A stretch of DNA of 64,000 bases from Acestrorhynchus altus (GCA_034509495.1 CM067512.1:834832-898831); one strand, 5' to 3'; shown: positions 24,905 through 35,489, numbered from the stretch's first letter. Made by a program: numbers and translations. The notes: generated by a model from the letters alone, not told the origin.

Positions 24905-25200
24905 TCTCCGTCTCTGTTGTGATGCTTGCCACAGTGCAAATAATGACTTTGTAAGGCCCTGGTAATTAACAAATTAACTTTAAATGAACTCCAGACTAAT
25001 AAAGATTTTCTCTCACTATTGGGTCTCGATGGGATTTCACTTGTTAATTGTGGAGCAATATACTGAGTCAAAGAGTATGTTGATTATGAGATTAATTAAT
25101 CAATTAATTACAGTACAGATCATCCAATTAAAAGTGCTGTTCTTTAATTACTCCTCTTTTTTGTGCAGATAAATGCCTTCAATATCCTTGAATTTAGCTG
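24905..25200. other. TAATTA-rich unique island, strongest enhancer-like candidate
   Basis: At least seven TAATT/AATTA homeodomain cores in 250 bp ('ggtaattaacaaattaactt', 'gattaattaatcaattaatt', 'tctttaattactcctc'), next to a (GT)n tract and an M1 MITE. Confidence -1.
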
Positions 25201-25253
25201 AGAGGCTTGCAGTTCAGCCATGAATAAGATATACTTCATGTGCATGATACTTC

Positions 25254-25690
25254 AATGATCAGGACCCCACAGGACCACCACAGAGCAGATATGATGTGGG
25301 TGGTGGGTCATTCTCAGCACTGCAATCACACTGACATGGTGGTGGTGTGTTAGTGTGTGTTGCTGGTACGAGTGGATCAGACGCAGCAGAGCTGCTGGAG
25401 TGTTTAAACCCCTCAGTGTCACTGCTGGACCGAGAACAGTCCACCGACCAGAAATGTCCAGCCGACAGCGTCCTGTGGGCAGCGTCCTGTGAGCACTGAT
25501 GAAGGACTAGAGGACGACCAACACAAACTGTGCAGAAACTGATGAGCTTATGTTGGAGACACTGTGTGGACAGCGAGTGGACACAGTGTTTAAACACTCC
25601 AGCAGCACTGCTGCGTCTGATCCACTCGTACCAGCAACACACACTAACACACCACCACCATGTCAGTGTGACTGCGGTGCAGAAGGACCC
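25254..25690. mobile_element. M1 MITE, near full-length with about 110-bp inverted repeats
   Basis: The left arm (25306-25407) and right arm (25579-25685) are inverted: both hold 'ggtacgagtggatcagacgc' or its reverse complement and meet at tgtttaaac. The central 170 bp includes 'accgagaacagtccaccgac'. The transposon class is not certain. Confidence -1.
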
Positions 25691-25749
25691 ACCTGCTAAC
25701 TTTTAGGACTTCTGATGAAGTTTTATCTCAAATTCATGCAGAAATATTG

Positions 25750-25785
25750 AACATTCTAAGGGGTTCACAAACTTTCAAGCAGCAC
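25750..25785. mobile_element. End fragment of T6 element
   Basis: 'ggggttcacaaactttcaag' matches the inverted end of the gar1-intron element at 39174-39200. No partner end was found nearby. Confidence -1.
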
Positions 25786-26049
25786 TCGAGGGAGTTATAC
25801 TGTAATGCTTCTCCAAAATTCCACAGTACATTCGTAACCAAGCGTTCCCGTTTGGATTTCAGGCAATCAAAGACTGGATCTCCCTCTGATTCTCCTTTTC
25901 TCTTGTTTCTTCTCCAGAACCCTGACAGTCACACAAGCATTAGCCAGCTGACCTGCGGTTTGATATGAGAGTGACTCACACACACGACTCGCAGAGCTCT
26001 CGTAAACCGCACAAAGCTCGCTTACTTCTGATACACTGATGCATTTAAT

Positions 26050-27440
26050 CAGAGGGGTATTTTGCAGCAGAGGCAAAGCAATCATTTCTGCACAATAAGC
26101 CACTTCTAAGGCCGTCCACTTCCATTTGTGTGAGTGCGACTCACAGCCTCCCTGCTGCATTATTTATCCCCATGATGAATTACACTCGCCGGATTCGTGC
26201 TGCTCTCCTGATACTGGATGTTTCTTTAATCAGTCACTCTAAAAAAAAAAAATACCAAAAAAAAAAAAATGCTTGAGTTTCCTCTCAAGTCTCGAGAGGC
26301 CTCGAGCTCTCCAAAAATGACTCTGCGAAGAAAAGCTGAAGGAAAAGCGCAAAAACGCAATCACTGAAACACTGAAGCGGGCCGCCCCCGATTGAAAGAT
26401 GGAGGGATCGTTGAAATCAGACAACGAAACCACTGTTTTCCTCGTAACAAGTGTTTAAAGACCGACCGGCTGATGATGATGGAACATGGAAGGGTTCGAA
26501 GCCGTTTCCGAGTCACCGCAGGGATTATTTAAAGAGGACTTTTCAAGAACCGAGTGTGGAACGCTACCGATTTCCAGTTACAGTCTCAGCTGGGTGGAAA
26601 GAGGCACGAAGCTCTCATGACAAACGCTCAGGGATCGAACCATCCATTGGGCTCAGTGGCCATTTTGGGTCAATGTGATTGCTTTGGGCTTCTATTGATT
26701 CCTGAGCCAAGAAAAATCAAAAGCCTAGACCACCTTCCATACAGACCTGCACACGTGCTTACACAGACCCAGGAACTCGGCCCGTATCCTTGCTATTCAG
26801 AGTCAAGTGACCACCGGAGGGTGATGCTCCCTGTACGCCATTATACCCAACATTTATGGACAGTGTTTATTCCGCAACAAAGAACATTCATCAGTTTGGA
26901 ACGATGACGGTCAGCGTTGGTGAGGTAGAGCAGGACTGATTGAGGGTAAGGCAGCATTTAGTCAATGTATGGTTGGTTAAAAATAACAGTTGCGTACAAA
27001 ACGGGGTATTCTACATTGTGTGATTTTCCTGATTTGCCTTTAAACCCCCCTCTCTGAGGACAGTGAACGCAGAGTGAACACAGAGTGAACGCAGAGTGAA
27101 TGCAGAGTGAACACACTGCCCTGTGCATTGCTGTCTGGGGAATTTGCAGTAATGATGCCATATGGTGTGTATTCAGCATTAACAACCAAAGCATGTGTTT
27201 TGCATTTCTCACATTAAAGGGGCTGTTCAGCAGACAGCGGTGCAAAAGAACCTACAGATACCCCGAGACTGAGAGACAGTCAGATGACATCATGCTCTTA
27301 GATATAAAGGGGCTAAACAGGGTTCCTTCAATGACGTAGAAGAACAGCTTCTGGCTTTATTAAAGAACCCATGTCGATGAAATGTCAACGTGCAAAGAGG
27401 CTTTACATCCAAGAACGTGAACGTTCGTCACATTCACAGA
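26050..27440. other. No gene recognised; unique sequence
   Basis: Includes two A-runs (26241-26269), a short 'cagagtgaacg' tandem at 27066-27112, and open frames such as 26554-26907 (+) without domains or splice support. Confidence -1.
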
Positions 27441-27451
27441 TCTACCAACAT

Positions 27452-27965
27452 TCACTACGTGGACAAAAGTATTGGGACACCTGCTCATTCATTTCTTCTG
27501 AAATCAAAGGTGTTAATAATAGTTCATGGTGCTTTTGTTGGAGTAACTGTCTCTACTGTCCAGGGAAAACTGGACTGATTCTGGGACATTGCTGACCAGA
27601 TTTGATGGCATGTAGTCTCAATACTATTAAGCTGTATGGAGCTCCATCATTCCAGAGAACACAGTTCCACAGCTCAGTGCTGGGGGACTTTATACCCCTT
27701 TAGTCCATGCCTGGTATTAGACATGGAGACAAGAGGTTCCAGTAGAAGGCTATCCTTCCTTCTACCATTGATCTGTGGGGCTATGGAGTCTTCTGCAACG
27801 ATGGTGGACCTTTGAGACGAGTTGGCAGAACTAATCGCCCAGCATCACTACATGACCTCACTAATGCACTCAAATCCTCACAGCAATGTTCTAAAACCCA
27901 GTGAACCTTTACAGCCTTCCCAGAAGAGTAGAGGCTGTTACTGCAGCCTAAGTGTTTCAGTAGAA
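27452..27965 (+). mobile_element. T1 element retaining part of the transposase C-terminus
   Basis: Left end 'ggacaaaagtattgggacac' at 27462. After the usual MITE-like interior, 27815-27960 shows degraded codons of the transposase C-terminus (an LTNAL..-like and LP.RVEAV..A-like arrangement before a stop). This ties the nonautonomous T1 copies to an autonomous Tc1-like parent. Confidence -1.
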
Positions 27966-28384
27966 ACCATGGAGAAGCAGGTGTTTACAAAGATCTCAAA
28001 CATCAGCGACCTGTTGCTGCAGTTCAACAGGTTTTTCAGACCTGAGACAGAATTTGAAAGACTTTTTTCTACTAAATAAAGACTTTTCCTGCAGCTACGC
28101 TCGTACAGGCTGACTGGAAATAATGACTCTGTCATTATATCCCTCGAAAATGCAACTGTCTGAACTTAAATTGCATAACAGGGGACACAGTCAAGACCGT
28201 GCATCCATTTCAGCACATAATTACAGTCATTTTTTGGCTGTTTAATAGTTCACCACTTGGCATTGCCTGGCCAGTTGTCTCTCTCCACACCGTGCTCCAT
28301 TTAAACCCCCAACAATAAAAGCTCATTGCTCTCATTGAATGCATTTCTAGTTTCATTCTTGGGAATCGAGATCCTACACTGATA

Positions 28385-28770
28385 AGAATTACACCCAAAA
28401 TCCAGTAACGGTCCTGAAGTACGGAATTCTTTCAGCTCTGTGATGTTCCAGCGTCAGTCTTTTTACAGACGCTCTTCCGTTCTCCTCAAACCTCCTCTGA
28501 TACAATAAAGATCTCATAGTGGTTTCTATGATGGAGAGATCTCCACACCCTGCTGCAGCAGAGCAGCTCCAAACCATCACACTCCCACCACCATCTTCAC
28601 AGCTGCTATGAGCTTCTTCTGCTCAAACATGTCTTCTGGTACTGTGTCCAAATAATTCAACTTTGGGTTCATCTGTCCAAAGCACATTGTTCCAGAAGTG
28701 TTGTAGTCCTGGGTGTGTCCACACACTGTCTCCACTGAGACAAAAGTGGGACACATCACTGAAGATGGCC
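28385..28770 (-). mobile_element. T3-type Tc1 transposase relic, central catalytic region
   Basis: Minus-strand frames read VMVWSCSAAAGCGDLSIIE, a decayed form of the Tc1 block following the first catalytic Asp, and FGQMNPKLNYL upstream of it. Frames are shifted between 28580 and 28760. A related piece lies at 45600-45790. Confidence -1.
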
Positions 28771-29104
28771 CGCATAGACTCCACGACTCTTTTTATATGA
28801 CTCTATTCATACTGGGTGCATTTTCTGATAAAAGTAATTCTTTAAAAAGGCTTTTTTATCAAAACCAACAATTATTTATTTAATTAAATGGAAATAATAC
28901 AAAATATTAGATACATCTAATTTGTTTAAAACCATTTTAAGATACCAGATTCAAGGCTTTACAGTGTAAAATAATGGACTGATTCCTAAGAACAGAACTA
29001 TCCTTTTGTCTCAATGTTGGATTGTGTATCTAGAATGTGTCACACTGTACTCTGTATTTCTAAATCGGGAAATTCTGCCATCTGCTGGACAATTGACGAA
29101 ACAC

Positions 29105-29270
29105 ATGGACAGTTGAGATCATGTAGAATGTCCAAAAATTTACAAAGGTGACTCCTCCAAAGTCCTCTCTAATGATGTTCTGCAGCTGCTTCCAAAAAAG
29201 GTGTCGTAACCTTTTCACACGTCTGTCCAGAAACTGTGACAGCGTGAACAACGTAAGAGTGTCCAGGTGT
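29105..29270 (-). mobile_element. Tc1-like fragment
   Basis: Short stretch with the pattern of a transposase N-terminal region (KRLRHLFWKQLQNIIREDFGG in one frame). It resembles parts of the 30.1-30.6 kb relic. No ends identified. Confidence -1.
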
Positions 29271-29574
29271 GTTGAAATACAGGTGCAGGGCAGGACACGC
29301 CGGTCCAGCAGCGATTAATGTAATGTGATGAAGTGTGATAAGGGTTCATAAAGAGACTTACTCAGCCTGGCACCGTCCTTAAACCACAAACATGTCCTCT
29401 GTGGCGCAGTCGCTCTGTGTGTCTGCCAGCGACTGATATCCAGTGATTACTTTAGGCGGCGCCTGAACTGGCCTTAAACACGCTCCTGTTAAAACAGAAC
29501 AACCAGATCAGCAAACTCAGCAGCTCGGCTGGAAAAAAGACATTTCAAACCTTTTCACATTTAATATCTTCTCA

Positions 29575-29611
<37 letters not shown>

Positions 29612-30109
29612 CAGCTGTAGGTCACTATGTGCTGAGCCTGCAGAGTTTAACCCACGGATGTTATTAACTTCAACCGTACTCCGAGGATTTTTACACACAG
29701 CTACAACCGCCGGGTTCTGAACTCCATCACAGAAAATCAATCAATCGATCAATAGGTACATTTTCACGAGACGTGACCTCAGATGCTCAGGCTGCTTGAG
29801 TAGATGACTATTGGTCGACTGGATCTACTACACAATCCGGGCTTACCAAGCACTTTCAGCAGGTTCTAATTAACCCTTATTGCCCCGGGGGGGTAGGCCA
29901 GTGACCCCACGGCACAGGATTTATTTAAATGATCCACAAACGTGCCGTGGCTTCAGTGTGAGCTGCTCGCAAGATTATTAAGCCATTAAAAGTGAACTGA
30001 TATGTGATAAAGTACTTAAAGTACTTATTAAAATTTAAAAATATATCATTTATTATTTAAGGCCAGAGCACACCGAGCCAACGTTTCAATGTACTGAAGC
30101 TGGCAGCTG

Positions 30110-30585
30110 TTTTAGGATGTTCTAAATGTTCTCCACTTGTAAATGAGGTTCCGGACAGCGGAACGGCTGATTTCTAATTGTTCTGAGATCTTTTTAAATC
30201 CCACTTCAGACTCATCTGCATCCACAACCTTCTTTCTGAAGACCTCAGAGAGATCTTTGGATCTGACCATGATCCCACTCACTTCAACCATCAGAGCAAC
30301 CCACACTAATGTCTGAGGTTGAAATGAGTCTCCTCTAAAGTCCTCTTTAATGATGGTCTGATCATCATCAGCTGATGTTCTGAACCTGATTCTAATTTTC
30401 GGCATTTAAAGTCATAATACATGTGTCTTAACTTTATCCTCAGAAGAAAAAGATATTTTCTATTAATAGAACATTTTCCATTTCTATTGTGTTTATAAAT
30501 GATGTTTAAAGACGTTTCTTCAGTTGTATGTGTTTAGTTATATCACCTCCATCTATCAGTGTAGATACAATGAAGGACACTGGTT
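30110..30585 (-). mobile_element. T3 Tc1-like element with readable transposase N-terminus
   Basis: The minus-strand frame at 30405-30115 is open; from the Met at 30270 it reads MVRSKDLSEVFRKKVVDADE and continues to SAVRNLIYKWRTF. This is the helix-turn-helix DNA-binding start of Tc1-like transposases. It is truncated right after the HTH at 30112. The right part (30420-30585) is the T3 inverted repeat, whose edge abuts the 33-bp minisatellite. Confidence -1.
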
Positions 30586-31142
30586 ATGATAGTGATGATA
30601 ATGGGAATGTTGCTAGTAATGATAGTGATGGTAATGGGAATGTTGCTGGTTATGATAGCGATGATAATGGGAATGTTGCTAGTAATGATAGTGATGATAA
30701 TGGGAATGTTGCTAGTAATGATAGCGATGATAATGGGAATGTTGCTGGTTATTATAGCGATGGTAATGGGAATGTTGCTGGTTATTATAGCGATGGTAAT
30801 GGGAATGTTGCTAGTAATGATAGCGATGATAATGGGAATGTTGCTAGTAATGATAGCGATGATAATGGGAATGTTGCTGGTTATTATAGCGATGGTAATG
30901 GGAATGTTGCTGGTTATTATAGTGATGGTAATGGGAATGTTGCTGGTTATGATAGCGATGATAATGGGAATGTTGCTGGTTATTATAGCGATGGTAATGG
31001 GAATGTTGCTGGTTATTATAGCGATGGTAATGGGAATGTTGCTGGTTATTATAGCGATGGTAATGGGAATGTTGCTGGTTATTATAGTGATAATGGGAAT
31101 GTTGCTGGTTATGATAGCGATGATAATGGGAATGTTACTGGT
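30585..31142 (+). repeat. 33-bp minisatellite, 17 units, open in frame
   Basis: Sixteen 33-bp units and one 30-bp unit of the type gatagcgatgataatggg + aatgttgctggttat. Because 33 is a multiple of three, plus-strand frames stay open (30528-31163 and 30586-31221, 211 codons each). Frame 1 would give 11-residue repeats YDSDDNGNVAG / YYSDGNGNVAG / NDSDDNGNVAS. The variant units alternate in blocks, as in slippage or unequal exchange. The left boundary touches the T3 inverted repeat, whose sequence supplies the first 16 codons. No promoter, splice or homology support for a gene. Confidence -1.
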
Positions 31143-31377
31143 TATGAGAGGGGTTATGTTTGATGGTGATTATAATGATCATTATAATTGTGATGATCAG
31201 AGTGATCATGATTCACTCTAAGCACCATTACATCATCATGATGTAGTTTATACTAAATACTTTATTAGAACATATTAGACACATTAGTAGAACCGTGTGT
31301 TCCAGCGGAGACCTTAAAGTATATAATGTAGAAATGATCACTTATTTTATACAAACATCAGCCACATTATGATCTTT

Positions 31378-31920
31378 CTGCTCTCACTGTTCTCCTCAGC
31401 TCCTCTGTCCACACAGGAGCTCTTTGTGGTTCTATAATTCCAGACTGTATTTCATCTGTTTCTCTGCAGACTTTGTTCTCCTCCTTTCACCCTGATCTTC
31501 AATGATCACGACCCCACAGAGCAGATATGATGTGGGTGGTGGATCATTCTCGGCACTGCAGTCACACTGACATGGTGGTGGTGTTAGTGTGTGTTGCGCT
31601 GGTGCGAGTGGATCACACAGCAGTGCTGCTGGAGTGTTTAAACACTGTGACCACTCACTGTCCACTCTGTTAGACATCAGACATCTATCCTACCTAGTGT
31701 CTCCATTTTGTAGATGTAAAGTCAGAGACAGAAGCTCATCTGTTTCTGCAGTTTGTGTTGGTCGTCCTCTATTCCTTCATCAGTGCTCACAGGACGCTGT
31801 CGGCTGGACGTTTCTGGTTGGTGGACGGTTCTCGGTCCAGCAGTGTCACTGAGGGGTTTAAACACTCCAGCAGCACTTCTGTGTCTGATCCACTGGTACC
31901 AGCGCAACAGAATTGAAGAA
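31378..31920. mobile_element. M1 MITE, extended copy 3' of adh5
   Basis: Left extension 'cacacaggagctctttgtgg', left arm with 'acagcagtgctgctggagtg' (about 31618), a centre in the opposite sense to other copies ('ggttctcggtccagcagtgt'), and right arm 'aacactccagcagcacttct'. Ends about 120 bp beyond the adh5 poly(A) signal. Confidence -1.
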
Positions 31921-32038
31921 CTTCAAAGGGCTCTTGTCCGGTAAGTGGAGCTGATAAAATGGACAGCGTAATGGCTAATCGGTATATATTCAGTACATAA
32001 GGTGGAAAAAACTGACCAGTGCAACATCTTGGCCCAAT

Positions 32039-32044
32039 TTTATT
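32039..32044 (-). terminator. adh5: adh5 poly(A) signal AATAAA
   Basis: AATAAA on the minus strand about 135 nt after the adh5 stop codon, followed by a T-rich stretch (GTCAGTTTTTTCC). This fits a short 3' UTR. It is the only canonical signal noticed close behind the stop. Confidence -1.
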
Positions 32045-32178
32045 GACTCTACACATTCTCATGTAATCAGACACTGAACGGTGTAACGGTGTAAGTGCTT
32101 AAAGATTAGACACTAAACATTAAGGTGATTGCTCCACAACCAGGTGAATTAAGGTCTGCAGATCCTTCAGGCTGGACT

Positions 32179-34388
32179 TTAGAACGTGAGGACAGCTCGG
32201 ATGCTGCGAGACACACACAGGGAAAGTTCAGAACATGCAAACATGATCAATAATGAAGGTCAGGAGAGATAAAGGGAGTTCTAACCTCTTCCCAGCATGC
32301 ATCAGGTCAAAGGCTTCGTTGATCTTCTCGAAAGGCATGGTGTGAGTCACAAACTCATCCACCATCAGCTTCTTATTCATGTATTCGTCCACTAGTTTCG
32401 GAACGCTGTCTACGCTCTTCCAGCCTGCCGAGGAGAAACCACAGGAGAAAACCAATATTATTATTATTAGAGTCAAATGGGGCAGAACCACCTGCTGACA
32501 AGCAGCTGTAACCTCCAGTGATGTTCTTCACACATTTCTAGCAGGAGCAGCTGGAAGAAAACACGCATTAAAATGACTCGCCTCCAAAAGCTGTGCCCTT
32601 CCATGTGCGTCCCGTGACCAACTGGAACGGACGTGTAGAGATCTCCTGTCCCGACCCGGCCACTCCGATGATCACGCTCGTGCCCCAGCCCTTATGGCAC
32701 GCCTCCAAAGCAGCTCGCTGGGAAACACAAGCCAGAGTTACTGAAAGTGAGAAGAACATCAACTGGGGAAAAAACCTGCTTCACGTCATCATTGGTGTAT
32801 GAAAGGCAGGTTTGAGCACACGGGATCATTCAATTCCCAACTCCCTGATCCTGCAGGTTTAGGAAAACTCCAACGTAACGATCCTGGATTCTCGGAATGC
32901 TGCGTTCACCCACTCACCATAATGCCCACATTGCCGATGCACTCGAAGGAGTAGTCCACCCCCCCATCGGTCATCTCCACCAGCACCTCCTGAATGGGTT
33001 TGCTGTGATCTTTAGGGTTCAGAAACTCAGTGGCTCCAAACTTCTTGGCGATCTCGAACTTTTCCGGATTGATGTCGATGCCAATGATTCTGGTGGCACC
33101 GGCAGCCTTGCAGCCCATAATAGCAGCGAGACCCACCGCTCCCAATCCAAACACGGCGCAGGTAGAACCGGCTTCAACCTGCAGAGAAGAAGACTTTACT
33201 GAGAACAAAGCGAAGAAACGAAGCTCACTACTGTTATCTTCTAAGGAGAAGGTTCAGACATTTATTACGAACTTAAAGAGCAGAAACAGCAGACCTTGGC
33301 AGTGTTAAGAGCAGCTCCATATCCGGTCGAGATCCCACAGCCCAGCAGACACACTTTGTCCAGCGGAGCACTCGGGTTCACTTTGGCCAGCGAGATCTCG
33401 GCCGCCACGGTGTACTCGGAGAACGTGCTGGTTCCCATAAAGTGGAAGACTGGCTTTCCCTTGCAGGTGAACCTGGAGGTCTTGTCCGGCATCAGCCCCT
33501 GGCCTTGGGTCACCCTGAGAGCAGGAAGGGAAAACACAGGTCCACTCAACTGACCCGAGGTTCCTCACACAGGAAATTATGTGGACAATAAAATGGACAT
33601 GTATGATCACCTGATTTTCTGACAAAGGTTGGTTTTGGGATTTTTGCAGAACTTGCATTCTCCACACTGCGGGACGTAGAGAGGGATGACCGTGTCCCCT
33701 TAACAGGAGCAGAGAGAGGACAATCACCGTTAGTCTACTGCATGTTATACATCTGAGATACAGAACGTGCCCCTATTGTCCCATTTTACAGACATCTCTC
33801 CTGAACTCTCGGTCAGGACCATTTTATGAAGCAAAGAACCCTTTAATCATGCAAGGGTTGCTTTGAGTCTCCATAGTTCTATAGAGAACCAGTTTCGACT
33901 TGAGAACCCTTGAACCCTCGTTTCGTGTGTTGTTAATCAGCTGAGTGAGAACCAGGAAAGAGAGTGAAACCGCAACAGATCCTGAAGAGTGTTCTCCGTT
34001 TACCTGGTTTGAACTTGGTGACCCCCTCTCCTACGCTCTCCACGATTCCACCCCCCTCGTGCCCCAGGATGACAGGAAACAGCCCCTCCGGATCACTCCC
34101 ACTCAGGGTGTAAGCGTCGGTGTGACACACTCCTGTAGCGTGGATCTGAAAGCAGAAAGCACACACACAGGCTGAACACACACTCGGGTGTGTAACGTTA
34201 CTGACCGGACAACAGCAGTAAACACTGGGTGCTGTGATGTGATGTTTGGTCCACATCTCGATCTGCTTCACTGACCTTAATTCTAACTTCATGAGCTTTA
34301 GGAGGAGCCACCTCCACCTCCTCCACGGAGAGGGGCTTCCCGGCCTCCCACGCCACCGCCGCCTTACACTTTATCACCTGCATTAAAA

Positions 34389-34444
<56 letters not shown>

Positions 34445-35253
34445 ACAAAAAAAGACCTTTAATCAGAGAGAGACAACTACTCCTGAATTCACACTCTCTC
34501 ACACACACACCCTCAAACACACTTTCTAAGAACACACTTTCTAAAAACACACACACACTCTCTCTCTCAAACTTTAAAACACACGCACACTCAAACGCGC
34601 GCGCTCACGCTCTCAAACACTTTCTCAAAACACACACACTCACTCAAACACACTTTCTCAAAACACACACCCTCAAACACACCCTCAAAACACACACCCT
34701 CAAAACACACACCCTCAAAACACACACCCTCAAAACACACACCCTCAAAACACACACCCTCAAAACACACTCCCTCAAAACACACTTTCTCAAAACACAC
34801 TTTCTCAAAACACACTTTCTCAAAACACACACCCTCAAACACACTTTCTCAAAACACACACCCTCAAACACACTTTCTCACACACACACCCTCAAACACA
34901 CTTTCTCACACACACACACCCTCAAACACACTTTCTAAAACACACTCTCAAACTTTAAAACACACGCACACTCAAACGCTCACGCTCTCAAACACACTCA
35001 CTCACACCCTCAAACACTTTCTAAAACACACGCACACTCAAACGCGCGCGCTCACGCTCTCAAACACTCACTCTCACACCCTCACTTTCTAACACACACA
35101 CACTTTCTCACACACACTCACTCTCAAACACAAACAGACACAAACGCGCACACACTCTGCAGTATTAATGATTAAATATTGATCGTATTAAATATTGATT
35201 AGTGATTAAGGGGCAGATTGGATTCGGTCACTCACTTGTCCAGTCGTGCTCAT
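32179..35253 (-). CDS. adh5: Alcohol dehydrogenase class III / S-(hydroxymethyl)glutathione dehydrogenase, 9 coding exons
   Basis: Coding exons (minus strand): 35253-35236, 34377-34276, 34145-34004, 33698-33611, 33514-33295, 33178-32918, 32717-32582, 32424-32286, 32203-32179. They sum to 1131 nt, 376 residues plus TAA. The last seven exon lengths (142, 88, 220, 261, 136, 139 nt and a short end) and the phases match the vertebrate ADH pattern. Known family role: cytosolic zinc enzyme oxidising S-hydroxymethylglutathione (formaldehyde removal) and reducing S-nitrosoglutathione. Seen: catalytic-zinc ligands Cys47, His69 (GHEGGG) and Cys176; structural-zinc cysteines 99, 102, 105 and 113; Rossmann glycines 201/203/206 (GLGAVG) with NAD-binding Asp225; Arg117, equivalent to the class III diagnostic Arg115. 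The start MSTTGQ lies in a one-codon-block first exon, as in ADH genes, with A at -3. The C-terminus reads SIRAVLTF. All introns are GT-AG except intron 7 (GC-AG). No frameshift or stop. Class III identity is very secure. Confidence -1.
32425..32581 (-). other. adh5: GC-AG intron (adh5 intron 7)
   Basis: The exon 7 end reads GGAG followed by GCGAGT; the intron is 157 nt and ends CTCGGCAG before GCTGG. With this junction the phase is 1 and the protein reads through AFGGWKS, exactly as expected for the family. No GT donor near the boundary keeps the frame. GAG/GCGAGT fits the strong donor context normally needed by GC introns. Confidence -1.
34391..34443. repeat. (CA)n microsatellite in adh5 intron 1
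   Basis: About 26 uninterrupted CA units lie immediately upstream (on the minus strand) of the adh5 exon 2 acceptor. The TG tract and a T run occupy the place of the polypyrimidine tract (TTTTTTTTAATGCAG). Confidence -1.
34480..35110. repeat. Degenerate minisatellite filling adh5 intron 1
   Basis: Arrays of 'ctcaaacacactttct' and 'ccctcaaaacacaca' type units. Between about 34664 and 34780 the unit is a clean 15 bp, so both strands stay open in places (minus-strand VCFEG repeats). Higher-order variants recur out to 35110. It makes up most of the 858-bp first intron and is not coding. Confidence -1.
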
Positions 35254-35410
35254 GTTCAGCTGCAGCTCAGAGAGAGACTGAAATCTGACCAATCACACAG
35301 CTGATCATCTACACATCTGACCAATCACAGCGGCCGACGCCCACTCCGCGCTGCAGCAGCGCTGAGGCCTGTGATTGGTTCGCTGATCCTCCGGAGCCAA
35401 TCAGGAGAGA
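35254..35410 (-). promoter_or_regulatory. adh5: adh5 5' UTR and proximal promoter with four CCAAT boxes
   Basis: Upstream of the adh5 start are four CCAAT boxes: CCAAT on the plus strand at 35289-35293, 35321-35325 and 35397-35401, and ATTGG at 35374-35378. They sit in GC-richer sequence (GGCCGACGCCC, CCGCGCTGCAGCAGCGC). No TATA box is evident. This is typical of a TATA-less housekeeping promoter that binds NF-Y. The transcription start is not determined. Confidence -1.
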
Positions 35411-35489
35411 CCTGAGCGGATCAACGAGTCGATTGAAGAAAACAGTTTCGTATCTTCTTTACCTGCGAGAAACGCAGACTTTAATCATA

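Noticed and set aside
30585..31142. Regular repeats as a CRISPR array
   Set aside because: Units are contiguous without unique spacers, and the genome is eukaryotic.
30528..31221. Two overlapping 211-codon frames as a repetitive-protein gene
   Set aside because: Both stay open only because the unit is 33 bp; the start lies in a transposon end, and there is no splice, promoter or homology support.
32593..33553. Plus-strand frames of 69-101 codons
   Set aside because: Antisense shadows of adh5 exons 5-7.
34591..34871. 83-codon VCFEG-repeat protein
   Set aside because: 15-bp intronic minisatellite in adh5.
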